Below, piece by piece: positions 23,701 to 35,428 of a DNA stretch of 64,000 bases (positions are counted from its first letter, which is position 1; every line of letters begins with the position of its first letter). The stretch is taken from positions 68,161,783 through 68,225,782 of the forward strand of contig OX457063.1 of assembly GCA_949752795.1 (NCBI GenBank), in the 5' to 3' direction. The translations under genes were made by a program, and so were the position numbers. The notes beneath the pieces were generated by a model. That model did no database searches. It was not told where the DNA came from and worked only from the letters and a program-made list of their open reading frames with translations. This stretch comes from Hyperoodon ampullatus. Its lineage: Eukaryota > Chordata > Mammalia > Artiodactyla > Ziphiidae.

Positions 23701-26700
23701 TTTTTTAACATCTTTTTTTGGAGTACAATTGCTTTACAATGTTGTGTTACTTTCTGCTTTATAACAAAGTGAATCAGCTATATGTATACATACATTCCCA
23801 TATCCCCTCCCTCTTGCGTCACCCTCCCACCCTACCTATCCCACCCCTATAGGTGGTCAAAAAGCACCGAGCTGATCTCCCTGTGCTATGCAGCTGCTTC
23901 CAACTAGCTATTTTACATTTGGTAGTGTATATATGTCAATGCTACGCTCTCATCTTGTCCCAGTTTACCCATCCCCAGCTCCATGTCCTCAAGTCCATTC
24001 TCGATGTCTGCATCTTTATTCCTTTCCTGCCCCTAGGTTCTTCAGACCCTTTTTTTTTTTTTTAGATTCCATACGTATGTGTTAGCATATGGTACTTGTT
24101 TTTCTCTATTTGACTTACTTCACTCTGTATGACAGACTCTAGGTCCATCCACCTCACTACAAATAACTCAATTTTGTTTCTTTTTATGGCTGAGTAATAT
24201 TCCATTGTATGTATGTGCCATATCTTCTTTATCCATTCATCTGTCGATGGACACTTAGGTTGCTTCCATGTCCTGGCTATTGTAAATAGTGCTGTAATGA
24301 ACACTGTGGTACATGACTCTTTTTGAATTATGGTTTTCTCAGGGTATATGCCCAGTAGTGGGATTGCTGGGTCATCTGGTAGTTTACTTTTAGCTTTTTA
24401 AGGAACCTCCATACTGTTCTCCATAGTGGCTGTATCAATTTACATTCCCACCAACAGTGCAAGAGGGTTCCCTTTTCTTCACACCCTCTCCAGCATTTAC
24501 TGTTTGTAGATTTTTGGATGATGGCCATTCTGACCGGTGTGAGGTGATATCTCATTGTGGTTTTGATTTGCATTTCTCTAATGATTAGTGATGTTGAGCA
24601 TCCTTTCATGTGTTTGTTGGCAATCTGTATATCTTCTTTGGAGAACTCTCTATTTAGGTCTTCTGCCCATTTTTGGATTGGGTCGTTTGTTTTTTTGGTA
24701 TTGAGCTGCATGACCTGCTTGTATATTTTGGAGATTCATCTTTTGTCATTTACTTCATTTGCAAATATTTTCTCCCATTGTGAGGGTTGTATTTTTGTCT
24801 TGTTTATGGTTTCCTTTGCTGTGCAAAAGCTTTTGAGTTTAAGTCCCATTTGTTTGTTTTTGTTTTTATTTCCATTTCTCTAGGAAGTGGGTCAAAAACG
24901 ATCTTGCTGTGATTTATATCAAAGAGTGTTCTGCCTATGTGTTCCTCCAAGAGTTTTATAATTTCTGGCCTTACATTTAGGTCTTTAATCCATTTTGAGT
25001 TTATTTTTTTGTATGGTGTTAGGAAGTGTTCTAATTTCATTCTTTTGCATGTAGCTGTCCAGTTTTCCCAGCACCATGTATTGAAGAGGCTGTCTTTTCT
25101 CTACTGTATATTCTTGCCTCCTTTGTCAAAGATAAGGTAACCATATGTCATGGGTTTATCTCTGGGCTTTCTATCCTGTTCCATTGATCTATATTTCTAT
25201 TTTCATGCCAGTACCATACTGTCTTGATTACTGTAGCTTTGTAGTATACTCTGAAGTCAGGGAGCCTGATTCCTCCAGCTCCGTTTTTCTTTCTCAAGAC
25301 TGCTTTGGCTATTCAGGGTCTTTTGTGTTTCCATACAAATTGTGAAATTTGTTATTCTAGTTCTGTGAAAAATGGCATTGGTAGTTTGACAGGGATTGCA
25401 TTGAATCTGTACATTGTTTTGGGTAGTAGAGTCATTTTCACAGTATTGATTCTTCCAATCCAAGAACATGGTATATGTCTCCATCTGTTTGTATCATCTT
25501 TAATTTCTTTCATCAGTGTCTTATAGTTTTCTGCATATAGGTCTTTTGTCTCCTTAGGTAGGTTTATTTCTAGGTATTTTATTCTTTTTGTTGCAATGGT
25601 AAATGGGAGTGTTTCCTTAATTTCTCCTTCAGATTTTTTGTTGTTAGCGTACAGGAATGCAAGAGATTTCTGTGCATTAATTTGTATCCTGCTACTTTAC
25701 CAAATTCATTGATTAGCTCTAGTAGTGTTCTGGTAGCATCTTTAGGATTCTCTATGTATAGTATCATGTCATCTGCAAACAGTGACAGCTTTACTTCTTT
25801 TCCGATTTGGATTCTTTTCTTTCTTTTTCTTCTCTGATGGCTCTGGCTAACACTTCCAAAACTATGTTGAATAATAGTTGTGAGAGTGGGCAACCTTGTT
25901 TTGTTCCTGATCTTAGTGGAAACGGTTTCAGTTTTTCACCACTGAGAACGATGTTGGCTGTGGGTTTGTCATATATGGCCTTTATTATGTTGAGGTATGT
26001 TCCCTCTATGCCTACTTTCTGCCGGGTTTTTGTCATAAATGGGTGTTGAATTTTGTCGAAAGCTTTCTCTGCATCTATTGAGATGATCATATGGTTTTTA
26101 TCCTGTAATTTGTTAATACGGTGTATCACATTGATTGATTTGCATATATTGAAGAATCCTTGCATCCCTGGGATAAACCCCACTTGATCATGGTGTATGA
26201 TCCTTTTAATGTGCTGTTGGATTCTGTTTGCTAGTATTTTGTTGAGGATTTTTGCATCTATGTTCATCAGTGATATTGGCATGTAGTTTTCTTTTTTTGT
26301 GACATCTTTGTCTGGTTTTGGTATCAGGGTCATGGTGGCCTCGTAGAATGTGTTTGGGAGTGTTCCTCTCTCTGCTATATTTTGGAAGAGTTTGAGAAGG
26401 ATAGGTGTTAGCTCTTCTCTAAACGTTTGACAGAATTTGCCTGTGAAGCCATCTGGTCCTGGGCTTTTGTTTGTTGGAAGACTTTTAATCACAGTTTCAA
26501 TTTCAGTGCTTGTGATTGGTCTGTTTATATTTTCTATTTCTTCATGGTTCAGTCTCAGAAGGTTGTGCTTTTCTAAGAATTTGTCCATTTCCTCCAGGTT
26601 GTCCATTTTATTGGCATATAGTTGCTTGTAGTAATCTCTCATGATCCTCTGTATTTCTTCAGTGTCAGTTGTTACTTCTCCTTTTTCATTTCTAATTCTG

Positions 26701-27509
26701 TTGATTTGAGTCTTCTCCATTTTTTTTTTGATGAGTCTGGCCAATGGTTTATCAATTTTGTTTAGCTACTCAAAGAACCAGCTTTTAGTTTTATTGACTT
26801 TTGCTATTGTTTCCTTCATTTCTTTTTCATTTATTTCTGATCTGATCTTTATGATTTCTTTCCTTCTGCTAACTTTGAGTTAGTTTTGTTCTTCTTTCTC
26901 TAATTGCTTTAGGTGTAAGGTTACATTGTTTATTTGAGATTTTCTTATTTCTTGAGGTAGGACTGTATTGCTATAAATTTCCCTCTTTGAACTGCTTTTG
27001 CTGCATCCCATAGGTTTAGGGTCATTGTGTTTTCATTGTCATTTGTTTCTAGGTATTTTTTGATTTCCTCTCTGATTTCTTCAGTGACATCTTGGCTTTT
27101 TAGTAGTATATTGTTTAGCCTCCATGTGTTTGTAGTTTTTACAGTTTTTTTCTGTAATTGATATCTAGTCTCATAGCATTGTGGTCGGAAAAGATACTTG
27201 ATATGATTTCAATTTTCTTAAATTTGATGAGGCTTGATTTTTGACCCAAGATATGATTTATACTGGAGAATGTTCCATGAGCACTTGAGAAGGAAGCGTA
27301 TTCTGTTGTTTTTGGATGGAATGTCCTATCAGTATCAATTAAGTCCATCTTGTCTTATGTGTCATTTAAAGCCTGTGTTTCCTTATTTATTTTCATTTTG
27401 GATGATCTGTCCATGGGTGAAAGTGGGGTGTTAAAGTCCCCTACTATTATTGTGTAACTGTTGATTTCCCCTTTTATGGCTATTAGCATTTGCCTTATGT
27501 ATTGAGGTT
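23701..27509 (-). mobile_element. L1, 5'-truncated (about 3.8 kb), Cetartiodactyla type
   Basis: The minus-strand 3' end begins at the T-run (23701). Its reverse complement ends with 'ctttacaatgttgtgttact' type sequence before 'aacatcttt', the same 3' end seen at 34.8-35.0 kb and 62.86 kb. It runs through the 3'UTR and ORF2 and stops inside the endonuclease domain at 27509. The TSD ctagttccttt is exact at 23690-23700 and 27510-27520. In reverse complement the insertion site reads TT/AAAG, close to the L1 endonuclease preference. Confidence 0.95.
24062..27509 (-). pseudogene. L1 ORF2 (endonuclease end, reverse transcriptase, C-terminal) remnant
   Basis: From 27348 down it encodes the end of the endonuclease domain, including 'SSIFSDHNAMRLDINYRKK' with the SDHN active-site motif. 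The longest intact piece (26744-25791, 317 residues) holds the reverse transcriptase fingers/palm: 'KSPGPDGF' near residue 93, '[12 protein letters not shown]' (motif A, near 221-232) and '[10 protein letters not shown]' (motif B, near 279-288). A frameshift near 25800-25890 moves motif C, '[11 protein letters not shown]', to another frame. Later pieces to 24062 include the Cys-rich segment '[19 protein letters not shown]' and the C-terminal 'WKQPKCPSTDEWIKKIWHIH'. It cannot make full ORF2p. Confidence 0.93.
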
Positions 27510-27520
27510 CTAGTTCCTTT

Positions 27521-28028
27521 AACACAGCAAAACTATAGGTTTTCTCTTATTCATAGCCACAATCTACGACCCTCTTACCTAGGTACATTACAACACTCAA
27601 GGAATGTGGAAGGGAGAATTCTGTGATAATCAGAGAAGGGAAAATATAGAGCGTTAAAAGAGGGTTACAGTTGATGTTATCAAACTTTTACTTGAAAGGC
27701 TCTTCCAAAAGAGTCTGTAATTCTCCAATAAAGTGTCAGGGCTCTGTTAATTTTCTTCCTCTAATGGGCTATATTACCTGATGACATGCCTTTTAGGGAA
27801 GCTGATTTCTTCATCAACACTCACCAGGAGACACTGAATGCCACTGAATGACTGAAATCAGTGAAACACTCCAGAACTCAAAGCCACCCCACAGCTCACA
27901 GCCCTGAGGATCCCAGGACTGAACCTTGCTGGACGCTGAGCCCCACAACTTAGCATGTCAACGACATTTGAATGCTCTTCTCCCTTCCCAGTCTCACTCA
28001 GCTGGTGGGCTATCATTCTTATAAATCC
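27521..28028. other. unclassified noncoding DNA
   Basis: About 500 bp of unassigned sequence between two L1 insertions. Confidence 0.5.
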
Positions 28029-28044
28029 AAAGACATGGGTTCAA

Positions 28045-28263
28045 TGTATGCACTGTTATATTTAAAATGGATAACCAACAAGGACCTATTGTAGCACAGG
28101 GAACTCTGCTCAATGTCATGTGGCAACATGGATGGGAGGGGAGCTTGGGGGGGAATGGATACATGTATATGTATGGCTGAGTCGCTTTGCTGTGCACCTG
28201 AAACTATCACAACATTGTTAACTGGCTATACTCAAATATAAAATAAAATGTGTAATAAAAAAA
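28045..28263 (+). mobile_element. L1 3' end, 219 bp, severely 5'-truncated
   Basis: The blocks 'tagcacagggaactctgctc', 'gctttgctgtgcacctgaaa' and 'cacaacattgttaactggct' are a Cetartiodactyla L1 3'UTR. It ends with 'aaaataaaatgtgtaataaa' and a short A tail. An exact 16-bp TSD, aaagacatgggttcaa, sits at 28029-28044 and 28264-28279. Confidence 0.93.
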
Positions 28264-28279
28264 AAAGACATGGGTTCAA

Positions 28280-28883
28280 CTTAGCCCTAAGCCAAATGGT
28301 TTTGCCCTGTTCCAAGAGTGTAAACTGACTGCCTAACCCACAGCCTTCATGTAATTATCCAGTCCAGGTCCAAGTGGGGATGGACATCAGTCCAACTGTG
28401 TCTCACTTCTGTAAGGAAACTAAGAACACCCACTCCTCCTGAGATATGTCGGCTTGCACTTGCTGAGAAGAACAAGGACTCCATGTCTTTGTATTGTATC
28501 CTCAATGAATGAAGGCCTTATTCAGGAGATGTGGAGAAAAAGTAATGTTATCCAACAGGACTGCCAGGAGTCGGTATTATGTTCATGTTGAGAGGTGCAT
28601 ACTGAGGTCCAGCCTGTCTTGAATATCACCCTCAAATCCGTCACATTTTGGATTCAAGACAAAGATTTGCAGTGACAATGATGAGTTGTCTCTACAATAC
28701 CCAGGAAAGTCAGTTTACTGGTCTTCCTACCACCATGTGTCAGAATCAGGGGAGAGTGGCTGGCTGTGTAGGAATCTTGCTGTGCCAAGATGGTACCCCC
28801 TATATAGGAAAAACATACTTCTGTGTGTTTATCCTTTACTATTCACACAGAACACTTCACTTCTAACACTTCTGGTCACCAAA
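28280..28883. other. unclassified noncoding DNA
   Basis: No recognised gene. It leads into an LTR-like region. Confidence 0.5.
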
Positions 28884-29782
28884 TGTGTGGGGGTTTTTTC
28901 CACACCAAGCAATGCTCTGCAACACCAGTTGGGTGTCCTCCAATTTCACTCAATTCTGACACTATCTACCTGGAGGCAGCATCAGATCCCACAGGTTAAG
29001 GGTTCAGTCCCACAAAGCTGCTACCCTCCACTGCAGATGCCAATCTCCAGTCACAGGTTGTCACCTGTACTTCTGATCAACTGCCTGTAAGTAGCGGCTC
29101 CCATGATGCTCTCCTTGGATTTGATAATTTGCTAGAATGTCTCACAGAACTCAGGGAAACACTTACATTTGCCGGTTGATTATACAAGGATATGATGAAG
29201 GATACACATGAACATCCAGAAGGAAGAGATGCCTAGGGCAGGGTATGGGGGAAGTGGTACAGAACTTCCATGCCCTCACCAGAAGCATGCTACCCTCCCA
29301 GTACCTCCATGTATTCAACAACCCAGAAGCTAACCAAACCCCATACTTTCAGGATCCGTATGGAGGCTTCAACACATAGACAAGATCAATCATTAACTCG
29401 GTCTCCAGCCCCTCTCCCCTTCCCGGCGGTGGGACTGAATGTTCCAAGCTTCTAATCATGGTTTGTTCTTTCTGATGAGCAGCCCCCATCTGGGAGTTAT
29501 ACACAAGCCACTCAGAGTCACCTCATTAGAACAAAGGATGCTCCTGTCACCCAGGAAATTCCAAGGGGTTTAGGAGCTCTGTGTCAGGAACTGGGTCAAA
29601 GACCAAATAGAACAAAAGGTGTTCCTATCACCCTGGAAATTACAAGGGTTAGAGGAGAGTTAGGAGCAGAGATAAATAGATAGATAGATAGATAGATGAT
29701 AGATAGATAGATAGATGATAGACAGACAGACAGCGATACGTAGATACATAGATAGATACACAGATTTTGCTATTATTTCACA
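28884..29782 (+). mobile_element. MER21-like LTR (ERVL class) with microsatellite
   Basis: The order 'tctacctggaggcagcatca', 'agatcccacaggttaagggt', 'caggttgtcacctgtacttc', 'ggaagagatgcctagggcag', 'gaccagcccccat'-like and 'tcacccaggaaattccaagg' fits the roughly 900-bp MER21 type LTR. The end 'attatttcaca' suits a CA terminus. The exact family and the ends are from memory and need a search. A segment near the 3' end is duplicated in tandem (81-bp period), followed by a GATA tract. Confidence 0.55.
29671..29762. repeat. (GATA)n/(GACA)n compound microsatellite
   Basis: gata units with a few gatgata interruptions run to about 29730, then gacagacagacag, then imperfect tagata units. It lies inside the LTR-like sequence. 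Confidence 0.95.
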
Positions 29783-32519
29783 CTACCCATCTGTCCCTTC
29801 TTCTCTAGGAGGTCTTCTTGTTCCCAGGTTTCTCACAGTCCAAGAACACTGAAATTGATCCCAAAAGATAGCAAAGGCCAGAACCTCCTGGGTTTTTCTG
29901 TTTTGTCACTTATAATTCACAGCGTTATCCATTTCATCATCCCCATCAGTGAGCACTCACAAACCTCCCCGGCTTCCCAATACTCCTCCCTGAACCCCTG
30001 TGCTGCTTGTTTTATTTTTGAACACCCAAAGGGTTTAACTGTGTTACTATAACTAAGAGGAAAGAGTAAATTAATCAAAATTGTTACCTCACATATTGTT
30101 CTCTTAACTCTAAATAGCATTTACTCCATTCTGCCTTAAGATGTTCGTGTCCACTCTGGTAGAACTAAAAAGGGCATCACTTCAGGTTCTAAGCTTTGTG
30201 AATAATTGAAAACTATGTTAAAGGAGATGATAAAGAAGGAGAATGCTTGCCATCTTTGCACTTTGCTGTGACTGGGAACTATCACTGTAGTGAGTCTTCC
30301 ATGTTTGACACATGAAAATGTTTGACTTGTTACCAGAGGAGGATTACATGTATGGTCTTCACTATCAAAACTCATCTTACCAACCAAAACAAGAGGCAGT
30401 TTCAGAGAACCATTCTCTTATCCTAGTATTGTTTGTTTCCCTTCTTCCATTAACTTTTTAATCCTCATTCTTTTTAGCCCAATTACTGATGTACAAATGA
30501 ACATTCCTTTAACTTAGGAATTGCTTTGTCTGCAAAGGGATTTATCATAAAGCTGCCGGGATCTATATTTTAACTTAACATATTTCCTTAGTGTGTTGTT
30601 GTACTTGATACATTTCCAGCCCTAGAAATTCCTCTGTCAGGTTAAGTGACATTTCATGACTGGGTAAGACTTCACTCCACCCCCCACAATGCTAATCTAC
30701 CCCCAGAAATGACAGCAACTGCTTTCACAGCCGAAGCCAACACCGAGTCTAACAGGAAATGCCTGAGAATGCTTAGTCTGTCAGGTGGCAATAGCTAGGG
30801 CTCATTAGGGAGGCTCTGGTTCCAGTTTTGCCATGGCAACCTCTAAAGATACATATCTAGTATGTTAGTGACATGCTGACATCACAGTTTGCTCCTTGAA
30901 AGAGGAACAAACAGAGGCGAGACTCCCTGATTTTCACGTGAGGTTAAAATGATTCCATGTATGGGGAGTGCAAAGAGAGAAAGCTGCTTTTACATGGTTT
31001 AAACCGCTGTCCAAGATAAGGGCAGTGAATATGTTACTGTTTTGCATCTTCTTTTTCAGAAGAAGTGTGATCTGCTATAGACTAAAAAAAAAAGCCTTTT
31101 TTACAGATAAAATAAAGTCTTGGTATCTAACAACAACCAAAAATCTCATTTATTTTTTAGGTTTCCAACCAATACTTTACCTCTTGTGAAAAATAAACTA
31201 AAGGATACTGTTTATTTGTAATTATGCCACAAAGTTTACGTCTTTTAAATCTTAATCATAATTCTTTCTTTCCTTAAGCACTGGAATAACAACGGATTAT
31301 TACTTTAGCAGGATACTGCAATGAGGGAATATTATTTTTGTGGGATACTGAAATGATGACTGGACAGGGCATTCAGGTTCTTTCAAAACTGTTGGATTCC
31401 ACTTCAGTACCCCTGAAGACAGAAGGGGCACAGAGAAGATGCAGGGAGTTAGTGGTGATTTTTGAGAGTCACCCTCTCTGTGCTACTCTTTGAGCTGGAA
31501 GGAGAGATGTGCAGAGTAGCAAGCAAGTCAGAGAGACAGCAGAGCTGGCAGGGAAGAAGGGGATTATGCTCATCAGAGCCTGATGTGAAGGATTTCCTGT
31601 TAAACTCGACCTCTGAATCTTTCAGGTGTGCTTCTAGCTCTGGGAAAAGGGGAGAGAAACTGCACAGCCGAATTGAGAAGGTCCCTGTGGCCTGGGTGCT
31701 GTCTTCAGGCCTACCCAAATTGGGACCAGATCTCTTTGTTTTTTATCATGATGAGATAGAAACTGCAGGACACTAGGAGACACAAACTGGCTAAAAATGT
31801 CTCCTCTCACTTTATTCCCCTTTAAGTGAAGCACCAAGTCACATCTATACATTATGTTGATTCCACTTCTTCCACCAGCTTCCACCCTGTTTCTTTGCTC
31901 TCCTATCTACCTCCAAGACCTTCAATTCTTTCCCCATTCTCTATTCAAACCAATCCAAAGAGAATTTTGTCCACCTCCTTCAACCAAATCCACTCTTACC
32001 ACAGTCATAAATGACCTCCCATGGTCCAAAGGACTCTGACTCCATTTGCCTCAGGGGTACCAGAGTCTCCAAGTTTTCCTCCTTCCTCATTAGATCACTC
32101 TTTTTTCATTTCCTTGGCTGCTTCATCCTCTTTCTCCCCTCCCCAACCTCACCCCAGGACATTAACTCCCTTGATCATCCCAACTAGTCTCATGGTTTTA
32201 AACACCACGTGTGTGCTGACAACAACCAAATTTAACAACTCAGACATGTTCTCTAAACTCCAGACAAAATAGCTTACTTAATATCACCACTTGAATGTCC
32301 AATAGAAATTTCAAATTTAGCATGTCAAAAACTCAACTCCTATTTCTGGCAGTGAGAATGGAGGATAAAGAAGCTGCCTGTGCCTTGCAGCTCAGAGCAT
32401 CACAGGCTGGATGCAATGGCAGTACATGGGGTTGGCAAAGGATAATTAAAGACCTGTAAGGAACTCCACTGTACACTATGGAGGTGTTAGTAGTGACAGT
32501 AGTCACTACTTTATGTGTG
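29783..32519. other. unclassified noncoding DNA
   Basis: About 2.7 kb without a supported gene. 31800-32340 is pyrimidine-rich and resembles an ancient interspersed repeat that I cannot name with confidence. Confidence 0.45.
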
Positions 32520-32537
32520 GCATCTAAAGTGGGTCAA

Positions 32538-32917
32538 GGGGCTTCCCTGATGGCACAGTGATTAAGAATCCGCCTGCCAATGCCGGGGACACGGGTTTGA
32601 TCTCTGCTGGAAAGATCCCACATGCTGTGAAGCAACTAAGCCCGTGCGCCACAACTACTGAGCCTGCGCTCTAGAGCCCACGAGCCACAACTACTGAGCC
32701 CAAGTTCCACAACTACTGAAGCCCACTTGCCTAGAGCCCATGCTCTGCAACAAGAGAAGCCACCCAATGAGAAGCTCACGCACCGCAACGAAGGGTAGCC
32801 CCTGCTCGCTGCAACAACAGAAAAGCCTGCGCGCAGCAACAAAGACCCAATGCAGCCAAAAATAAAAATTATTAATTTAAAAAATAAGGATAAAAAAATA
32901 AGAATAAAAAAATAAAA
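32538..32917 (+). mobile_element. CHR-1 type SINE inside the left TSD of another SINE
   Basis: Full CHR-1 layout: head 'gggcttccctgatggcacag', the cacaactactgagcc modules, 'caatgcagccaaaaataaaa' and a long AT-rich tail. The flank tgggtcaa occurs at 32530-32537 and again at 32918-32925, consistent with its TSD. It disrupts the left duplication of the SINE at 32931. Confidence 0.9.
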
Positions 32918-32930
32918 TGGGTCAAATATA

Positions 32931-33056
32931 GGGACTTCCCTGGCGTCCAGTGGTTAGGACGCCGTCCTTCCACTACAGGGGGCGTGGGTTCAATCCCTGG
33001 TCGAGGAACTAAGATCCTGCATGCTGCACGGCATGGCCAAAAAAAAAAAAAAAAAA
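32931..33056 (+). mobile_element. short tRNA-derived SINE (about 126 bp)
   Basis: Head 'gggacttccctggcgtccag' and B box 'ggttcaatccc', then 'ggaactaagatcctgcatgc', 'gcatggcc' and a pure A tail. This is the shorter tRNA-type SINE that lacks the CHR-1/CHR-2 body. Its TSD is the catctaaagtgggtcaa type sequence (32521-32537, resumed at 32918-32930, and 33059-33076, with one extra a). Confidence 0.85.
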
Positions 33057-33076
33057 TGCAATCTAAAGTGGGTCAA

Positions 33077-35080
33077 CAGAAACGGGAAGGACCTTCAAGA
33101 CGACAGAAGAGTAAGATGGGGAGATCACCTTCCTCCCCCAAATACATCAGAAATACATCTACAGGTGGAACAACTCCTACAGAACACCTACTGAACGCTG
33201 GCAGAAGACCTCACACTTCCCAAAAGGCAAGAAACTCCCCACGTACCTGGGTAGGCCCAAAGAAAAAAGAATAAACAGAGACAAAAGAATAGGGACGGGA
33301 CCTGCCCTTCTGGGAGGCAGCTGTGAAGAAAGAAAGGTTTCCACACACTAGGAAGCCCCTTCACTGGTGGAGAGGGGGGTCGGCCGGGGGAAATTTTGGA
33401 GCCACGGAGGAGAGCGCAGCAACAGGCGTGCGGAGGGCAAAGCGGAGAGATCCCTGCACAGAGGATCGGTGCCGAAAGGCACTCACCAGCCCCAGGGGCT
33501 TGTCTGCTCACCCGCCGGGGCGGGCGGGGGCTGGGAGCTGAGGCTCGGGCTTCGGAGGTCAGACCCCAGGGAGAGGACTGGGGTTGGCTTCATGAAAGGG
33601 GCTAGTGTGCCAGCTTTAACTGGGAGGCAGTCTGGGAAAAAGTCTGGACCTGCCTAAGAGGCAAGAGACCATTGTTCAGGTGTGTGTGAGGAGAGGAGAT
33701 TCAGAGCACCGTCTAAACAAGCTTCAGAGACCTGCGCGAGGCGCGGCTATCAGCGCGGACACCAGAGACCGGCATGAAACGCTAACGCTGCTGCTGCCGC
33801 CACCAAGAATCCTGTGTGCAAGCACAAGTCGCTATCTACTTACACCTACCCTCCTGGGAGCCTGTGCAGCCCGCCACTGCCAGGGTTCTGTGATCCAGGG
33901 ACAACTTCCCCGGGAGAACACATGGCGCGCCTCAGGCTGTTGCAACGTCACGGCGGCCTCTGCCGCCGCAGGCTCGCCCCGCATTCCGTGCCCCTCCCTC
34001 CCCCCAGCCTGAGTAAGCCACAGCCCCCTCATCAGCCACGCTTTTAACCCCGTCCTATCTGGGCGAAGAACAGATGCCAGACGGTGACCTACATACTGAG
34101 GCGGGGCCAAATCCAAAGCTGAACCCCAGGAGCTGCGCGAACAAAGAAGAGAAAGGGAAATTTCTCCCAGCAGCCTCCGGAGCAGCGGATTAATCTCCAC
34201 AATCAACTTGATGTACCCTGCATCTGAGGAATACCTGAATAGACAAAGAATCATCCTAAATTTGAGGCGGTGGACTTTGGGAGCAACTAGTTTCTGATTC
34301 TTATGTTTATCTTAGTATAGTTTTTATCGCTTGTTATCATTGGTGGATTTGTTTATTGGATTGGTTGCTCTTTTTTATTTTAATAATTTTTTTATTTTTT
34401 ATTTTAATAACTTTATTTTATGTTTTTTCTTTCTTTTTTTTCTCCCTTTTCTTCTGAGCTGTGTGGCTGACAGGGTCTTGGTGTTCCTGCCTGGTGTCAG
34501 ACCTGAGCGTCTGAGGTGGGAGAGCCGAGTTCAGGACATTGGTCCACCAGAGACCTCCCAGCCCCACGTAACATCAATCAGCAAGAGCTCTCCCAGAGAT
34601 CTCTGTCTCAATGCTAAGACCCAGCTCCACTAAATGACCAGCAAGCCGCAGTGCTGGACATCCCATGCCAAACAACTAGCAAGACAGGAACACAACCCCA
34701 CCCATTAGCAGAGAGGCTGCCTAAAATCATAATAAGGCCACAGACACCGCAAAACACACCACTGGACACAGTTCTGCCCACCAGAAAGACAAGTAAGACC
34801 GTGGCATGGCCATATATACACTACCAAATGTAAAATAGATAGCCAGTGGGAAGCAGCCACATAGCACAGGGAGATCAGCTCGGTGCTTCACGACCACTTA
34901 GAGGGGTGGGAGGGAGACGCAAGAGGGAGGAGATATGGGAATATACATAGACATATAGCTGATTCACTTTGTTATACAGCAGAAACTAACAAAACATTGT
35001 AAAGCAATTATACTCCAATAAAGATGTTATTTAAAAAAGGAAGAAAGAAAGTATACCAGACACAAGAATAGCTGGGGGAA
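33077..35080 (+). mobile_element. internally deleted L1: 5'UTR fused to 3' end
   Basis: From about 33090 the sequence matches a Cetacean L1 5'UTR: 'ggaccttcaaga', then a GC-rich, CpG-rich block and 'gtaccctgcatctgaggaat', a T-rich segment, and 'gaccagcaagccgcagtgct'. It continues to about 34790 ('cccaccagaaagacaag'). About 20 bases later the L1 3' end begins ('atatacactaccaaatgtaa') and runs to 'tactccaataaagatgtta' at 35029. ORF1 and ORF2 are absent. A short extra segment (35041-35080) follows the tail. The sequences aaagtgggtcaa before and aaagtgtgtcaa after look like its TSD with one change. Confidence 0.85.
33330..34010 (+). promoter_or_regulatory. CpG-rich L1 5'UTR promoter-type region
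   Basis: This part of the L1 5'UTR is the only strongly GC- and CpG-rich stretch in the window (for example 'cacccgccggggcgggcggg' near 33510). In intact L1s such a region contains the internal RNA polymerase II promoter. Just upstream, at 33097-33106, the sequence aagacgacag sits where L1 5' ends often carry a YY1 site (AAGATGGCGG), so that site looks lost. Activity is inferred only. Confidence 0.5.
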
Positions 35081-35109
35081 AAAAGTGTGTCAAAAGTGTG
35101 TCAAATATA

Positions 35110-35424
35110 AAGGGAGGGACAAAACCAACATACGTAGATCAGCATGCAGTAAATCCTTCCAATGACCTCACCTTTCCCAAGAGTCACCTGCTAATTTCCA
35201 CTGGTAACTGCATTCACAGCCATGCAAATCTCCCTATTTTAGGAAAACCGCGTCATCTGTCCAGCTGTAAGATCCAGCTTCACTTCAAGAATATTGTGCA
35301 ATTCAGTCACCCATGAAAATATATTCCCCAAAATTCTGAGTTAGTCAAATATGGTGTTTTCTGAGGTGTCCCTACCCAAATGAGGTGACTTCTCATTCTT
35401 CTTTAATTCATCGAATAAGTAAAT
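35110..35424. other. unclassified noncoding DNA
   Basis: No gene recognised between the L1 compound and the solo LTR. Confidence 0.5.
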
Positions 35425-35428
35425 ATAG

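Noticed and set aside
28686..29090. 134-codon open frame on the plus strand
   Set aside because: It runs from unclassified DNA into a MER21-like LTR and has no recognisable motif.
29671..29762. CRISPR-like spaced repeat
   Set aside because: It is a plain GATA/GACA microsatellite with no spacers, and the genome is mammalian.
31800..32340. Possible L2/CR1-like LINE coding remnant
   Set aside because: The order of blocks felt familiar, but no reverse transcriptase motif can be read securely and I could not fix the family.
33330..34010. CpG island of a host gene promoter
   Set aside because: The sequence is an L1 5'UTR, which explains both the GC content and the CpGs.
33680..34254. Several 70-140 codon frames on both strands
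   Set aside because: They lie in the CpG-rich L1 5'UTR, which lacks stops because of GC content; none resembles an L1 protein.
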